From Pokkaliibacter plantistimulans (GTDB lineage: Bacteria; Pseudomonadota; Gammaproteobacteria; Pseudomonadales; Balneatricaceae): a stretch of DNA of 64,000 nt. How positions within the stretch are numbered: the first letter of the stretch is position 1; every line of letters begins with the position of its first letter. The translations under genes were made by a program, and so were the position numbers. Location: NCBI RefSeq assembly GCF_003194385.1, contig NZ_LAPT01000001.1, forward strand, positions 1-64,000. Direction: 5' to 3'. The notes under the pieces are model-generated. The model had not been told where the DNA came from and searched no databases. It worked only from the letters and a program-made list of their open reading frames with translations. This document shows, piece after piece, positions 24,769 to 34,590 of the stretch.

Positions 24769-26382
24769 TTATGCCGATGTCGTATTGATAGATTCGATTG
24801 ATACGTCCTGGCTATCGCGTTCAGCTCTTCCGTTTTGAATACTTTCTTTCCTGGTCTGACTGGTTTCTTCGTGTAGCGATTTCAACAAGCCATAGATAGC
24901 CAGAAGTAGCACCACTGAGAACGGTAATGCAGCAACAATAGAAGCCGTCTGCAAGGCGCTTAATCCTCCCGCCGCCAACAATACAGCTGCGACGGCACCG
25001 ACCAGCGCACCCCAGATAATCCGGTAGTGAGAGGGAGGATTTTCATCACCCATACAAACCAGGGTGCAGATAACCAGCGTTGCCGAGTCAGCAGAGGTAA
25101 CAAAGTAAGTCACTAGCAATACGGTGCAGATACTGGCCATTACAACGGTCATGACATGGCCGATATTCATCAGCTCGATAGTCTTGAATAGCGACATGGT
25201 GACATCGCTGTTGACGGCTTCGACGATGCCTCCAGCCCCAAACAGCTGAATATGCATGGCGGTATTGCCAAAAATGGTGATCCAGAAAGCGGCGAGCAGA
25301 GTAGGGGCAATCAGCACGCCAATGACAAACTCTCTGATTGTTCTTCCTTTGGAAATTCTGGCGATAAAAATGCCACAGAAGGGTGCCCAGGCAATCCACC
25401 AGCCCCAGTAGAAAATGGTCCAGTCACCTTGCCATGCGTCTTTAGGATTGGGATTGACCCAGAAGCCGAGATTGACTGCATGGGTAATGTAATCGCCCAG
25501 ATTGGTGAAGAAAGCACCGAGCAGATATACCGTAGGGCCAAAAACAATGAAGAGCGCCAGAATAACCACCGTCAGGTGCATATTCCATTCGCTGAGAAGA
25601 CGAATGCCTTTGTTGACACCTGATAATACTGAGGCCGTTGCAATAGCGGATATCACAACAATCAGAACAATCTGGACTGGAGTAGATACTTCCAGGCCGA
25701 AAAGGTAATGCAGTCCGGTGTTCATTTGTTTGGCGCCCAGTCCTAGTGACGTGGCAATTCCAAATACAGTACCAAATACCGAAAGCAAGTCGGCTGCATG
25801 GCCAATCGGGCCGTAGATACGCTCACCGAAAATGGGATAGAGACTGGAGCGAATAGAGAGGGGCAATCCTTTACGGTAGGAAAAATAAGCAAGAAGCATC
25901 CCGATGACTGCAAATAGTCCCCAGCCATGCAGACCCCAGTGGAAGATGGCAATACGCATCGCAACCTGAGCAGCCTCAACGGTTCCTTTCTGCGCATCAG
26001 TAATAAATGGATTTCCCTGAAGATGATAGATTGGCTCGGCAATACTCCAGAATAGGATACCTATTCCAATTCCGGCGCCGAATAACATGGAAAACCAGGA
26101 AAAATTACTGAACTCAGGACGGTCCTCATCTTTACCAAGACGAATGCTGCCATAGGGGCTAATGATTAGCCAAAGAGAAAGTATAAGGCAAAAACATATT
26201 ACACCGATGTAGTACCAGGATAGCTCATTGGCAATGAATGCCTTCATTGAATTGAACAACGATGAGGCATAGGTAGTGTTGATTATGGTAAATAGCACAA
26301 ATGCCACTATTAGTGCTACCGACCCGTATATCATTGTAGCAGAGTTGTTTTTTGGACTATGACGGCTGATATGAGAGCTCAT
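24769..26382 (-). CDS. dddT: BCCT-family transporter DddT (DMSP/betaine)
   Basis: 537-residue secondary transporter with about twelve membrane segments. Family marks are the glycine-rich stretch FGAGIGIGILFWSIAEP in the third helix and the tryptophan-rich box WGWWIAWAPFCGIFIARISKG. BCCT proteins import betaine, carnitine, choline or DMSP; the genes around it indicate DMSP. ATG 26382 follows GGAGG by seven bases. It is the first gene of the leftward dddT-B-C(-R) unit, head to head with dddD across 785 bases. Confidence 0.88.
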   Translation of the reverse strand: MSSHISRHSPKNNSATMIYGSVALIVAFVLFTIINTTYASSLFNSMKAFIANELSWYYIGVICFCLILSLWLIISPYGSIRLGKDEDRPEFSNFSWFSMLFGAGIGIGILFWSIAEPIYHLQGNPFITDAQKGTVEAAQVAMRIAIFHWGLHGWGLFAVIGMLLAYFSYRKGLPLSIRSSLYPIFGERIYGPIGHAADLLSVFGTVFGIATSLGLGAKQMNTGLHYLFGLEVSTPVQIVLIVVISAIATASVLSGVNKGIRLLSEWNMHLTVVILALFIVFGPTVYLLGAFFTNLGDYITHAVNLGFWVNPNPKDAWQGDWTIFYWGWWIAWAPFCGIFIARISKGRTIREFVIGVLIAPTLLAAFWITIFGNTAMHIQLFGAGGIVEAVNSDVTMSLFKTIELMNIGHVMTVVMASICTVLLVTYFVTSADSATLVICTLVCMGDENPPSHYRIIWGALVGAVAAVLLAAGGLSALQTASIVAALPFSVVLLLAIYGLLKSLHEETSQTRKESIQNGRAERDSQDVSIESINTTSA

Positions 26383-27167
26383 TTATAGGCCTCCATCAAC
26401 AAGATATGCGATTGTCTTTGCGCACATAGTGGGTTAGCCGGTAAGTCAGTATAAAAACAGCGCTGGTGAGGATTGCAGCCTCGATTGCTTTTCATGATGT
26501 AGGCCTTTTGCTTTCATTTGACCTGGGAGTGGTCAAACGGGTTTGTTTTTATAGGAGGACCTTGTGGCGGAATGGTGGTAGTGCTTTCGCCCTATCTAGT
26601 GACCCACCCTCCGTACCAAAGCCATTGTTGGTAGATATCATCCGTTTGGAAAGCAATAAAAAAGTGGTCTTAGGGTTGAAAATAATTATGGCTAGCTTGT
26701 CTCTGGGTATGACGATGGCGAGTTTCAGGTGAGTATTGCAATGCCTGAACCGGCTCATTCTGATTACCCTGAGCCCTTTCAATACCGGTTTTTCTACGCT
26801 TGCATGCAGTTGAAAAGGACTGCTGTGACCTATCTGTAGCGACAAGTCAGCACGACCTCCCCGGGACTATTATTTTTCTTTGCTTCAGCATACTAGGTAA
26901 TGAGCTATTTCTTGGTATTTGGTAATAAGCATAGCTATAAAAAAAATGAGGCCTCAGGCGTGTTTTAAATTGCTGGTCAATTTTCTGGTGAGGCTTACTA
27001 TTGAGCTAAATGTAGGGCTGTATGATTTTTATTTAATCTTTATTAGAAATGCACAATTCGTGGCTTCTTATTTAGGCGGCGTCTTATGAGCCTTCCGAAA
27101 AGAAAATAAGAATACAATGCTGCCTATTGAATCGTTGGCAGTATTAATTTGGAAAGGATGAGTCTAT
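26383..27167. promoter_or_regulatory. long dddT-dddD divergent control region
   Basis: 785 bases, with no credible gene (an 88-codon frame at 26466-26732 has no support). AT-rich towards dddD. Possible -10 elements are TACAAT at 27113-27118 for dddD, without a good -35, as is common at LysR-activated promoters, and TATACT on the minus strand (26453-26448) for dddT. A 10-base palindrome TGAGGCCTCA lies at 26947-26956. I could not pick a certain LysR site. Confidence 0.45.
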
Positions 27168-29681
27168 ATGATTACTCGTAATCATTTACCCTTGGCTGGC
27201 GTAAGAGTTGTTGACTTTGGCCAGCAGATCGCGGGTCCGGCTGTGGCAATGGCAATGGCTGATCAGGGCGCTACTGTTATTCATATTGATCCGCCGGAAG
27301 GTCCATTCTGGAATGACCCTGCGAATGCGGTATTAAATAGAAATAAGATTTGTATCCGTCTGGATTTGAAGCAGGAAGAAGGATTGACTCAGGCACTGGC
27401 ATTGATTGCACAGGCTGATGTGGTCATCGAGAGCTTTCGCCCCGGAGTCATGCAGCGACTGGGGATTGATTTCACTGCTCTACGTCAGGAGCGCCCTGAA
27501 CTGATTACGCTGTCCATGCCAGGTTTTGCCAGCAATGACGCGTTGCGTCGTGACTGGAAAGCTACGGAGGCGGTGGTGGCCGCAACCTCTGGAGTCTTCA
27601 CCGATATGGGATTCAATCGTGTGCTGATGGGGCTGAATCCCAGCTTTTCACCATTACCTTTGGGTTCTTCTTACGCTATCTCTTTGGGGGCAGCCGCCGT
27701 CGCTCTGGCACTATACAGTCGTGAGAAGTCCGGCCGTGGCGACGCCATAGAAGTGCCCATTTCCAGTTCCTTGATGGAAGGGCTCTGCTATAACTCGATA
27801 GTTATTGATGAGATGCCCGAGCGATACAGGACAATGCGTGAACAGGAAATCGCCTACCGTAAGGCCAGTAACCTGCCTCTGGATATGTCCTACAGTGATT
27901 TGCAGGAGTTTCTCGATCCTTTCTACCGTACTTATGAGTGTGCTGATGGACGCATGTTCTATTGCGTTTGTCCTTCCCATCGCAACCACGCTCGACGTTG
28001 TCTGCAGGTGCTTGGCATCTACGATGAGCTGGTGGCAGAAGGCTTGCCTGATGTTAAGAATCTGTACCTGCCAGTGGATCAGTGGGATGGAGAAACGTCC
28101 ATTGGGGTCTACCCGCTGCCCAAAGGGTGGGCGGATAAGATCGCCGCAAAGATGAAAAAGGCGTTTTTGCTCAAAACGTCTGATGAGTGGGGGCGTATTT
28201 TCGGTGAAGGGCAGATTCCGGGTGCACCTCACAAAACGACCGAGGAATGGGTTCAGCTGGAGCACACTAATAGCAGTGGTCTGATCGTCGAAGTGAATGA
28301 TCCGGAGTATGGCCTCATGAAGCAGCCGGGACCATTGGCCTGGTTAGAGGGGGTAACAGACCCACTGCTGCACCCGCAAGCCCGTACGCTGGCGAGCGTA
28401 GATGAGGCGTTCGATGCGTTCAGTGCAGTGGATCGCAGTCTGACGTCAGACTTTGCTGCATTGCGGATGGCAGCTCCAGAGGGAACAAAAGGATGGCTTG
28501 ACGGGCTTAAAGTACTGGATTTGACCAATGTCATCGCGGGCCCACATTCTGCCGCCTTCCTGACTCGCTTTGGTGCAGAGGTGATCAAACTGGATCCGGT
28601 GACACCGCTGTATGATCCATTGATAGGTACCATGTATACCTTCCAATGTGGCATGGGCAAGAAAAGTGCTCTGGTCGACATCACCACGGCACAGGGCAGA
28701 GAAGTATTTAACCGGCTTGTCCGTAGTGTTGATCTGGTGGTCATCAACGCGCCAGAGCGGCAAATCAGACAGCTGAAGCTGGACCATGAAACTTTACAGG
28801 CTATTAACCCTGGCGTGTTGTTCTGCCGACTCGATTGCCTGGGCGGGCCTGATCGGGGGCCGATGAGCGATTACATTGGCTATGACGACATTATTCAGGC
28901 AGTCAGTGGCATCATGAGTCGATTTGGCGGCATAGCCACTCCTGAAGAACATGCCCATATCGGCACGCTTGATGTGAATTGTGGCTTTGCTGCGGGATTT
29001 TCTATCGCGTTGGCGCTGTATCTGAAACATAAGACAGGGCAGGTAACCCGTGCCCGTACTTCACTCTCTGCGGTAACGAATATGGCACAGTTGCCCTATG
29101 CCTACGATTTCAACGGGCGCGCACCTTTCAATGAACCATCCGGCCGCAATGCATTGGGTAATCACCCACTGTCGCATTTTTATCCGACACAGGATGGTTG
29201 GATCTTTATTGATGCTTCGCCTGCTGAACTGGACAAGCTGGAAAGTATTGAAGGAATGAAGGGCATTTCCCTGGCTTCAGACCGGCATGCGTTTTTACAG
29301 GCCAGCTTTAAAGCAGCGACGACGAACTATTGGGTGGACGTTTTGCACTCGGCTGATATCGCTGCGGCTGAGCCACTCTCCATGCAGCAGCTGCGTGACA
29401 AGTACAGCCGTGTTGCAGACGGTGCGGTAGGTATCGACAAAGGAAGCTACGCCTTCTCTATTTATCCTGATCATCCCAGCGGTCACCGGGTAACTCAGAT
29501 TGACCATTTTGCTATCCGCCCCAGTGAGGCAAAGATCAGAGCGGTGACTCCGGTTGAACGCTTCGGGCACTCAACTAGAGACGTACTTCTGAGTGTTGGC
29601 TACAGCACTGCAGACATTGAGGAAATGGAAGCGTCGGGTATAGCAAGTATGGGATGGTGTGACCGACTACTGCCCAACTAA
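27168..29681 (+). CDS. dddD: DMSP CoA-transferase/lyase DddD
   Basis: Releases dimethyl sulfide from DMSP while forming 3-hydroxypropionyl-CoA, using acetyl-CoA as donor. 837 residues built of two class III CoA-transferase (CaiB/BaiF) domains, about 1-420 and 440-837. The first begins LAGVRVVDFGQQIAGP, the second LDGLKVLDLTNVIAGP. The catalytic aspartate of the second domain lies in HIGTLDVNCG and is residue 602, the number I recall for the active-site Asp of Marinomonas DddD. The first domain has no matching Asp at the equivalent place that I can identify. ATG 27168 follows AAGGATGAG. Fused length, D602 and the dddTBCR neighbours together distinguish it from a carnitine CoA-transferase. Confidence 0.95.
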   Translation: MITRNHLPLAGVRVVDFGQQIAGPAVAMAMADQGATVIHIDPPEGPFWNDPANAVLNRNKICIRLDLKQEEGLTQALALIAQADVVIESFRPGVMQRLGIDFTALRQERPELITLSMPGFASNDALRRDWKATEAVVAATSGVFTDMGFNRVLMGLNPSFSPLPLGSSYAISLGAAAVALALYSREKSGRGDAIEVPISSSLMEGLCYNSIVIDEMPERYRTMREQEIAYRKASNLPLDMSYSDLQEFLDPFYRTYECADGRMFYCVCPSHRNHARRCLQVLGIYDELVAEGLPDVKNLYLPVDQWDGETSIGVYPLPKGWADKIAAKMKKAFLLKTSDEWGRIFGEGQIPGAPHKTTEEWVQLEHTNSSGLIVEVNDPEYGLMKQPGPLAWLEGVTDPLLHPQARTLASVDEAFDAFSAVDRSLTSDFAALRMAAPEGTKGWLDGLKVLDLTNVIAGPHSAAFLTRFGAEVIKLDPVTPLYDPLIGTMYTFQCGMGKKSALVDITTAQGREVFNRLVRSVDLVVINAPERQIRQLKLDHETLQAINPGVLFCRLDCLGGPDRGPMSDYIGYDDIIQAVSGIMSRFGGIATPEEHAHIGTLDVNCGFAAGFSIALALYLKHKTGQVTRARTSLSAVTNMAQLPYAYDFNGRAPFNEPSGRNALGNHPLSHFYPTQDGWIFIDASPAELDKLESIEGMKGISLASDRHAFLQASFKAATTNYWVDVLHSADIAAAEPLSMQQLRDKYSRVADGAVGIDKGSYAFSIYPDHPSGHRVTQIDHFAIRPSEAKIRAVTPVERFGHSTRDVLLSVGYSTADIEEMEASGIASMGWCDRLLPN

Positions 29682-29803
29682 TGATGGATGTCTGATGCTA
29701 GCTGCCTGTTGGAACTGATACTGGGATGCAGATGCCGTTCAGGCTGTGTCCTGAATTAATGCCCCGCATTGAGCAAATCACTCCAGACGGCTGCTAGATC
29801 TTT

Positions 29804-29836
29804 GGGCGCTCTCGAATTGAGATGCGCCCTTTTTTA
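29804..29836 (+). terminator. intrinsic terminator of dddD
   Basis: GGGCGCTCTC, loop GAATT, GAGATGCGCCC with one bulged T, followed by six or seven Ts. It lies about 120 bases after the dddD stop. Confidence 0.8.
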
Positions 29837-29849
29837 TGCTGCAGGATGA

Positions 29850-30461
29850 TCAGCGAACAATAATGATGGGGTTATCACCACCCACTTCATGCAGCTCGCC
29901 TGAGCCGGTATAGCCGGGCAGCCCCTGCGGTGCGCCATGGAAGGCCGTGCCGCGGCTGGCGACGAACTGGCCGCGGCAGCCAACATTTTCATCTACCGGA
30001 GTGGTCTTCACATAGCCGCTGACGTTGTTGGATGCGCTATTGAAGAAGCCACTGATGACCAGATGACGCTTGCTGGTGAAAATCGGCAGGCTGCCATCGA
30101 CAAACCACTTGCCCCCTGTGACATTCACTGCACCGTAGAACTCGCCGGTTGTGCTGACGGGGACCTTGAAAGTGAGTGGCTGGGCACTGCGCATAGTAGC
30201 TGTTACCCAGCCGTTGCTGACGTTCAGACTTAGGTCATCGGTGAAGCGATCACAGTACGTTCTGACCGTTGAGCCCATGTTCATATGCTGGATATCGGAG
30301 CTGATCGTTGACCATGCCTGGCCTTGCCACTGGCCATCGAACTGGCCGGAGCTGTCGCGCATGTCTTCAGCTACCGGTCTGGTCAGCTGTTGCTGGCAAC
30401 CTGTCAGGGCCAGCACGCTGCCAAAAAGGCAGGCTGTGAGGAGTGAGTGGTGGTAACGCAT
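29850..30461 (-). CDS. lipoprotein, paralogue of the next gene upstream
   Basis: 203 residues. The N-terminus MRYHHSLLTACLFGSVLALT followed by GC is a lipoprotein signal (LTGC lipobox), so the mature protein is membrane-anchored at Cys22. No known domain is recognised. It shares blocks with the protein at 30705-31274: SGQFDGQWQGQAW, FTDDLSLNVSNGW, and a final beta-rich half with LPIF and VISGF. The repeated aromatic and glycine pattern suggests a beta-sandwich fold. ATG 30461 has AGGGA seven bases upstream; the frame is open to 30569 but that part is not signal-like. Confidence 0.75.
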   Translation of the reverse strand: MRYHHSLLTACLFGSVLALTGCQQQLTRPVAEDMRDSSGQFDGQWQGQAWSTISSDIQHMNMGSTVRTYCDRFTDDLSLNVSNGWVTATMRSAQPLTFKVPVSTTGEFYGAVNVTGGKWFVDGSLPIFTSKRHLVISGFFNSASNNVSGYVKTTPVDENVGCRGQFVASRGTAFHGAPQGLPGYTGSGELHEVGGDNPIIIVR

Positions 30462-30653
30462 AGCTATGTCCCTGAAAGGAGTAAGGTCACCCATCGTAAA
30501 TGCGGTTGCATTACTGTGCGGGTTGAGTGTGGCCATGGTAAATGTCTGGGGATGGTGATGTGTAGTCACAACAACCGATTGCAGAAAGTTTATGGCTTTC
30601 TGCCGGAGGCAGGGCTTGATTCACGTCATAAGGTGAGTGTGCATCGCGATGCG

Positions 30654-30683
30654 AAAACGGCCGGTGAAGTTACCGGCCGTTTT
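30654..30683. terminator. terminator between the two lipoprotein genes
   Basis: AAAACGGCCGGT, loop GAAGTT, ACCGGCCGTTTT: a perfect 12-bp stem with its own A/T flanks, so active in both directions. It ends the gene at 30705 and shows the two lipoproteins are separate transcripts. Confidence 0.85.
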
Positions 30684-30704
30684 ACTCTGATTCTGGGGGA
30701 AGTG

Positions 30705-31274
30705 TCAGTAGGGCGACATGGCGCTGTCACCGGAATAGGGAGGCAGGTCGGGGTATCCGGTGATGGTGCCGTCTTTGGCCATCGCAAAATCTCCTTCGCA
30801 TCCGGCCTTGTCATTCATCGGCGCGGTGCGGATGGAGCCGTGGGCCATGCTGGTTTTCGGATCAAGAATACCGCTGATGATCACGCGCTTCTGGTAGTCA
30901 AAAATGGGCAGGTGGCGGCTTACTCCCAGACTGCCCTGCACAGGTACTGAGGCATAGAAACGGCCTTCGCTGTCCACGGGGACACGGAAGGTGACCGGTT
31001 CATTGGCTTTGAAGCTGCCATCGGCCCAGCCTTTGATCACGGATAACTTGAGATCATCGGTAAAGGGAGCGCAGTTGGAGATGGCGCGGTCGTTGAGGCT
31101 GGTAGGCGTGACCTGAGGTGTCTTGGTCAACCAGGCTTTACCTTCCCAGTTGCCATCGAATTGTCCGCTGGTATCCCGTTCGGTTGGATTCAATGGGTCG
31201 GTCAACGGTGTCGTACAACCGGTCAGACCCGCCGCTGCTAACACTCCAACCAACAGAATAACGTGACGCTGCAT
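30705..31274 (-). CDS. lipoprotein, paralogue of the 29.9-kb gene
   Basis: 189 residues. MQRHVILLVGVLAAAGLT followed by GC is a lipoprotein signal peptide. The mature part shares SGQFDGNWEGKAW, CAPFTDDLKLSVIKGWA and HLPIFDYQKRVIISGIL with the neighbouring paralogue; cysteines at equivalent places may form disulfides. No family name known to me. ATG 31274 has AGGGA upstream. The frame is open to 31322 without a signal-like start. Confidence 0.75.
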   Translation of the reverse strand: MQRHVILLVGVLAAAGLTGCTTPLTDPLNPTERDTSGQFDGNWEGKAWLTKTPQVTPTSLNDRAISNCAPFTDDLKLSVIKGWADGSFKANEPVTFRVPVDSEGRFYASVPVQGSLGVSRHLPIFDYQKRVIISGILDPKTSMAHGSIRTAPMNDKAGCEGDFAMAKDGTITGYPDLPPYSGDSAMSPY

Positions 31275-31583
31275 GTGTAATCCCTCTATCAACTTGATCA
31301 TTCCACCCACATGGCGATGCATGGGCTTTCCTGTATCTACCAGTCCTACTCTGTAATTTGAAACGCAAACCCTGCATAGCGTAACAGTGTGCTTACAAGC
31401 AAAGCCTATCGTTTCAAAGTGTAGTCAATGACATGCTGAATCGGCACCGAAGATTTGCAACTTTTAGTAAAGCGTGTTTTGCGCTGTGTATATCCGAGGG
31501 GTATCCGCAGTGTCACGAACAGGCAGGGGATAGCGGATGGGCAATGAGGTGTGAGGCGTGAGGTGTACCGATTGTCAGACAGC

Positions 31584-31610
31584 ACAACGCCGGCACAGGG
31601 CCGGCGTTGT
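31584..31610 (-). terminator. hairpin ending the cydABX operon
   Basis: ACAACGCCGGC (31584-31594), loop ACAGG, GCCGGCGTTGT (31600-31610): perfect 11-bp GC-rich stem, 21 bases beyond the cydX stop. There is no clear T-run after it on the minus strand. Confidence 0.6.
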
Positions 31611-31631
31611 CTATGGATCAACGGAAACTAA

Positions 31632-31736
31632 TCAGTCTTCTTCGTTGCCGTTGAAGTGACTTTCCAGCCACATGGCATTGATGATGCCGAAGCTGCAGGC
31701 AAGCAACACGCCGAGGATCCAGGCGAAGTACCACAT
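31632..31736 (-). CDS. cydX: cytochrome bd oxidase small subunit CydX
   Basis: A 34-residue membrane protein, easily missed because of its size. It begins MWYFAWILGVLLACSFGI, nearly identical to the start of E. coli CydX (37 residues), and has one transmembrane helix and an acidic C-terminus. AAGGAG lies six bases before the ATG. It starts 60 bases after the cydB stop, as the last gene of the operon. It stabilises the haem-containing oxidase. Confidence 0.92.
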   Translation of the reverse strand: MWYFAWILGVLLACSFGIINAMWLESHFNGNEED

Positions 31737-31796
31737 TTCTAGCTCCTTCTGTCTTATGACAGGGTTGGGATGTCAGTCTCTGGTGTTCAGCACAAC

Positions 31797-32924
31797 TCAG
31801 TAGCGGCTGTGGCTGTAGGCCTGAATATCCTTGACGGTGACGGTTCCCCACATTTTCCAGTAACACCACAGGGTGTAGCACAGGATGATCGGTACGAAGA
31901 TCAGTGCAGCGATCAGCATGATGCCGAGGGTTTTCTCACTGGAGGTGGCATCCCATACGGTCAGGCTGTGGCTGGGCGCCAGGCTGGACGGCATGATGAA
32001 GGGGAACAGGGCCAGACCGACCGTCAGCAGTACGCCGATGATAGCCAGGCTGCTGCCCAGGAAGCCGGTCCAGCGACCGCCACGGCTGGCAAAGAAGCTC
32101 AGCACCAAGCCTGCGTAGGCAACGATAGGCGCTAACCAGGCCATGGGATTGGCTTTGTAGAAGTCCTGCCAGCCCAGATTGTTCATGGCAACGGTCTTGA
32201 TCAGCGGGTTACCTGCCTGAGGAGAGCTGGTGATGCTCATGCCCATGATACCCATGGTCAGCCACAGGCCAGCCAGGGTGAAGCAGACGATAACCACCAC
32301 AGACAGGATGCTTTGTACCTTGCGGCAACGAGCCAGAATGTCACCTTCAGTACGCATGACCAGCCAGCTGGCACCGTGCAGGGTCAGCATGGACAGGCTG
32401 ATCACACCACACAGCAGGGCGAAGGGGTTCAGCAGCGCCCAGAAACTACCGTGGTAGGACACCCGCAGAAACTCATCCAGATCAAAAGGCACGCCTTGCA
32501 GCAGGTTACCGAAGGCTACGCCGAATACCAGTGCAGGCACCAGACTGCCGACGAACAGGCCCCAGTCCCAGGCGTTCCGCCATTGCGGGTTATCCAGCTT
32601 GCTGCGGTAGTCGAAGCCGACAGGACGCAGGAACAGGGCGAACAGTACCAGCAGCATGGCCCAGTAGAAGCCAGAGAAAGCAGCTGCGTAGACGGGAGGC
32701 CAGGCAGCAAACAAGGCCCCCCCGGCGGTGATCAGCCACACCTGGTTACCGTCCCAGTGCGGGCCAAGGGTATTGATAACCACGCGGCGCTCGCCGTCTG
32801 TTCTGCCAACCCAGGGCAGCAGAATGGCGGCACCCATGTCGAAACCGTCAGTCAGGGCAAAGCCGATCAGCAGGACGGCAACCAGTACCCACCAGATCAG
32901 TTGTAATTCTTCATAACTTGGCAT
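31797..32924 (-). CDS. cydB: cytochrome bd ubiquinol oxidase subunit II
   Basis: 375 residues, near E. coli CydB (379), with eight or nine hydrophobic helices. The N-terminal block LIWWVLVAVLLIGFALTDGFDMGAA-like pattern is typical of the subunit, as is GNQVWLITAGGALFAAWP. It stabilises the haem-bearing CydA in the quinol oxidase. The ATG at 32924 has AGGAG seven bases upstream, and the gene begins 11 bases after cydA. Confidence 0.96.
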   Translation of the reverse strand: MPSYEELQLIWWVLVAVLLIGFALTDGFDMGAAILLPWVGRTDGERRVVINTLGPHWDGNQVWLITAGGALFAAWPPVYAAAFSGFYWAMLLVLFALFLRPVGFDYRSKLDNPQWRNAWDWGLFVGSLVPALVFGVAFGNLLQGVPFDLDEFLRVSYHGSFWALLNPFALLCGVISLSMLTLHGASWLVMRTEGDILARCRKVQSILSVVVIVCFTLAGLWLTMGIMGMSITSSPQAGNPLIKTVAMNNLGWQDFYKANPMAWLAPIVAYAGLVLSFFASRGGRWTGFLGSSLAIIGVLLTVGLALFPFIMPSSLAPSHSLTVWDATSSEKTLGIMLIAALIFVPIILCYTLWCYWKMWGTVTVKDIQAYSHSRY

Positions 32925-32935
32925 GGTGTCTCTCC

Positions 32936-34519
32936 TTACTTAGCGACAGCGCCATGTTGATGTTCGATGCCAGACAGCTCGTGATGATAGCGGCCGGTGT
33001 GCAGGCTGCTTGGGCCCTGTTTGGCGAAGCGGATCATCAGGTACATCTCGATAACCAGCAGCACGGTGTAGATGGCGATCATGGTGATCAGGCTGCCAGC
33101 TACGTCTGCTGCGGTCAGGCTGGAAGCGGCCAGATGGGTTGGCAGGATTTCACCGATGGCCCAGGGCTGACGACCGTACTCCGCGACAAACCAGCCGGTT
33201 TCAGCGGCAATCCAGGGCAGAGGCAGACTGAACACAGCAAATTTGAGCAGCCATTTTTTCTGGTATTCCTGGCGTTTGGCGCAGTAGTAGAAGCTGCACA
33301 GGAACAGCACCAGCATCAGGAAGCCGCATGCCACCATGATGCGGAAGCTAAAGAACAGCGGCGCGACTTTGGGGATGGAGTCGATGGCAGCCTGTTTGAT
33401 CTGGGCATCGGTAGCGTTGACGATATTGTCGGTGTATTGCTGCAGCAGCAGACCGTAGCCGAGGTCAATCTTGACATCATTGAAGGCCGCCACGGTTTCA
33501 GCGCTCTTGTCACCGCCACGCAGTTGCTGCAGCAGGGCATAGGCTTTGATGCCGTTACGGATACGCACTTCATGGTCGGCACGCAGTTCGCTGATGCCTT
33601 TGATCTGCTCATCCAGCGAGCGGGTAGCGATCAGACCCAAAGCGTAGGGGATCTTGATGGCGTAGTCGGTACGCATTTCCTCTTCGTTGGGGATACCGAT
33701 CAGGGTGAAGGCTGCCGGGGCTTCATCGGTGTGCCATTCGGCCTCGATAGCCGCCAGTTTGGCTTTCTGAACGTCACCAATTTCGTAACCTGATTCGTCA
33801 CCCAGAATAATGACAGACAGGGTGGCGGCGGTACCGAAAGCGGCCGCGATGGCGAATGAACGGCGGGCGAAGGCCAGATCACGACCCTTCAGGATGTACC
33901 AGGCGCTGATGGCCAGGACGAAAATGGAGCCAGTGACATAACCGGCAGACACGGTGTGGACGAACTTGACCTGGGCAACCGGGTTGAAGATCAGGGCGCC
34001 GAAGCTTTCCATCTCCATACGCATGGATTCGAAGTTGAACTCCGCACCCACCGGGTTCTGCATCCAGCCGTTGGCTACCAGAATCCACAGTGCAGACATG
34101 TTGGAGCCAATGGCCACCAGCCAGGTTACCAGCAGGTGAGCACGCTTGCTCAGACGTTCCCAGCCAAGGAAGAACATGCCAACGAAGGTGGATTCAAGGA
34201 AGAACGCCATCAGGCCTTCAATCGCCAGTGGCGCGCCGAAGATGTCTCCGACGTAGTGAGAGTAGTAGGACCAGTTGGTACCGAACTGAAACTCCATGGT
34301 CAGACCGGTAGTTACCCCAAGGGCAAAGTTGATACCAAACAGCTTGCCCCAGAATTTGACCATGTCTTTGTACACTTCCTTGCCGGTCATGACATAGACA
34401 GATTCCATGATGGCCAGCAGGAAGGACATACCCAGGGTCAGGGGCACGAACAGGAAGTGATAGAGCGCCGTCATGGCGAACTGTAGTCGTGATAACTCAA
34501 CGACTGACTCACTGATCAT
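32936..34519 (-). CDS. cydA: cytochrome bd ubiquinol oxidase subunit I
   Basis: 527 residues, like E. coli CydA (522), the long Q-loop type. It holds haems b558, b595 and d and oxidises ubiquinol with oxygen at high affinity. Seen: [21 protein letters not shown] with the N-terminal His ligand, [12 protein letters not shown], and the quinol-binding block [16 protein letters not shown] 34519 follows GAGGAG by eight bases; the frame is open to 34534. A candidate FNR/ANR site lies far upstream at 35030-35043, which would mean a leader of several hundred bases. Confidence 0.96.
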   Translation of the reverse strand: MISESVVELSRLQFAMTALYHFLFVPLTLGMSFLLAIMESVYVMTGKEVYKDMVKFWGKLFGINFALGVTTGLTMEFQFGTNWSYYSHYVGDIFGAPLAIEGLMAFFLESTFVGMFFLGWERLSKRAHLLVTWLVAIGSNMSALWILVANGWMQNPVGAEFNFESMRMEMESFGALIFNPVAQVKFVHTVSAGYVTGSIFVLAISAWYILKGRDLAFARRSFAIAAAFGTAATLSVIILGDESGYEIGDVQKAKLAAIEAEWHTDEAPAAFTLIGIPNEEEMRTDYAIKIPYALGLIATRSLDEQIKGISELRADHEVRIRNGIKAYALLQQLRGGDKSAETVAAFNDVKIDLGYGLLLQQYTDNIVNATDAQIKQAAIDSIPKVAPLFFSFRIMVACGFLMLVLFLCSFYYCAKRQEYQKKWLLKFAVFSLPLPWIAAETGWFVAEYGRQPWAIGEILPTHLAASSLTAADVAGSLITMIAIYTVLLVIEMYLMIRFAKQGPSSLHTGRYHHELSGIEHQHGAVAK

Positions 34520-34590
34520 GGTTGGACTCCTCAAGAAGAGTAAGTTGAGATGAAAGGAAAAGCGAAATCGTCATAAGCCGCGGATGGCCT

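Noticed and set aside
26466-26732. 88-codon frame in the dddT-dddD region
   Set aside because: No ribosome site and no resemblance to a protein family; treated as control DNA.
24769-29681. Reading the BCCT transporter and CoA-transferase as a carnitine (caiT-caiB) system
   Set aside because: The CoA-transferase is a fused 837-residue protein with D602 and the neighbours are ADH, MmsA-type and LysR genes; no caiA, caiC or caiD is present.
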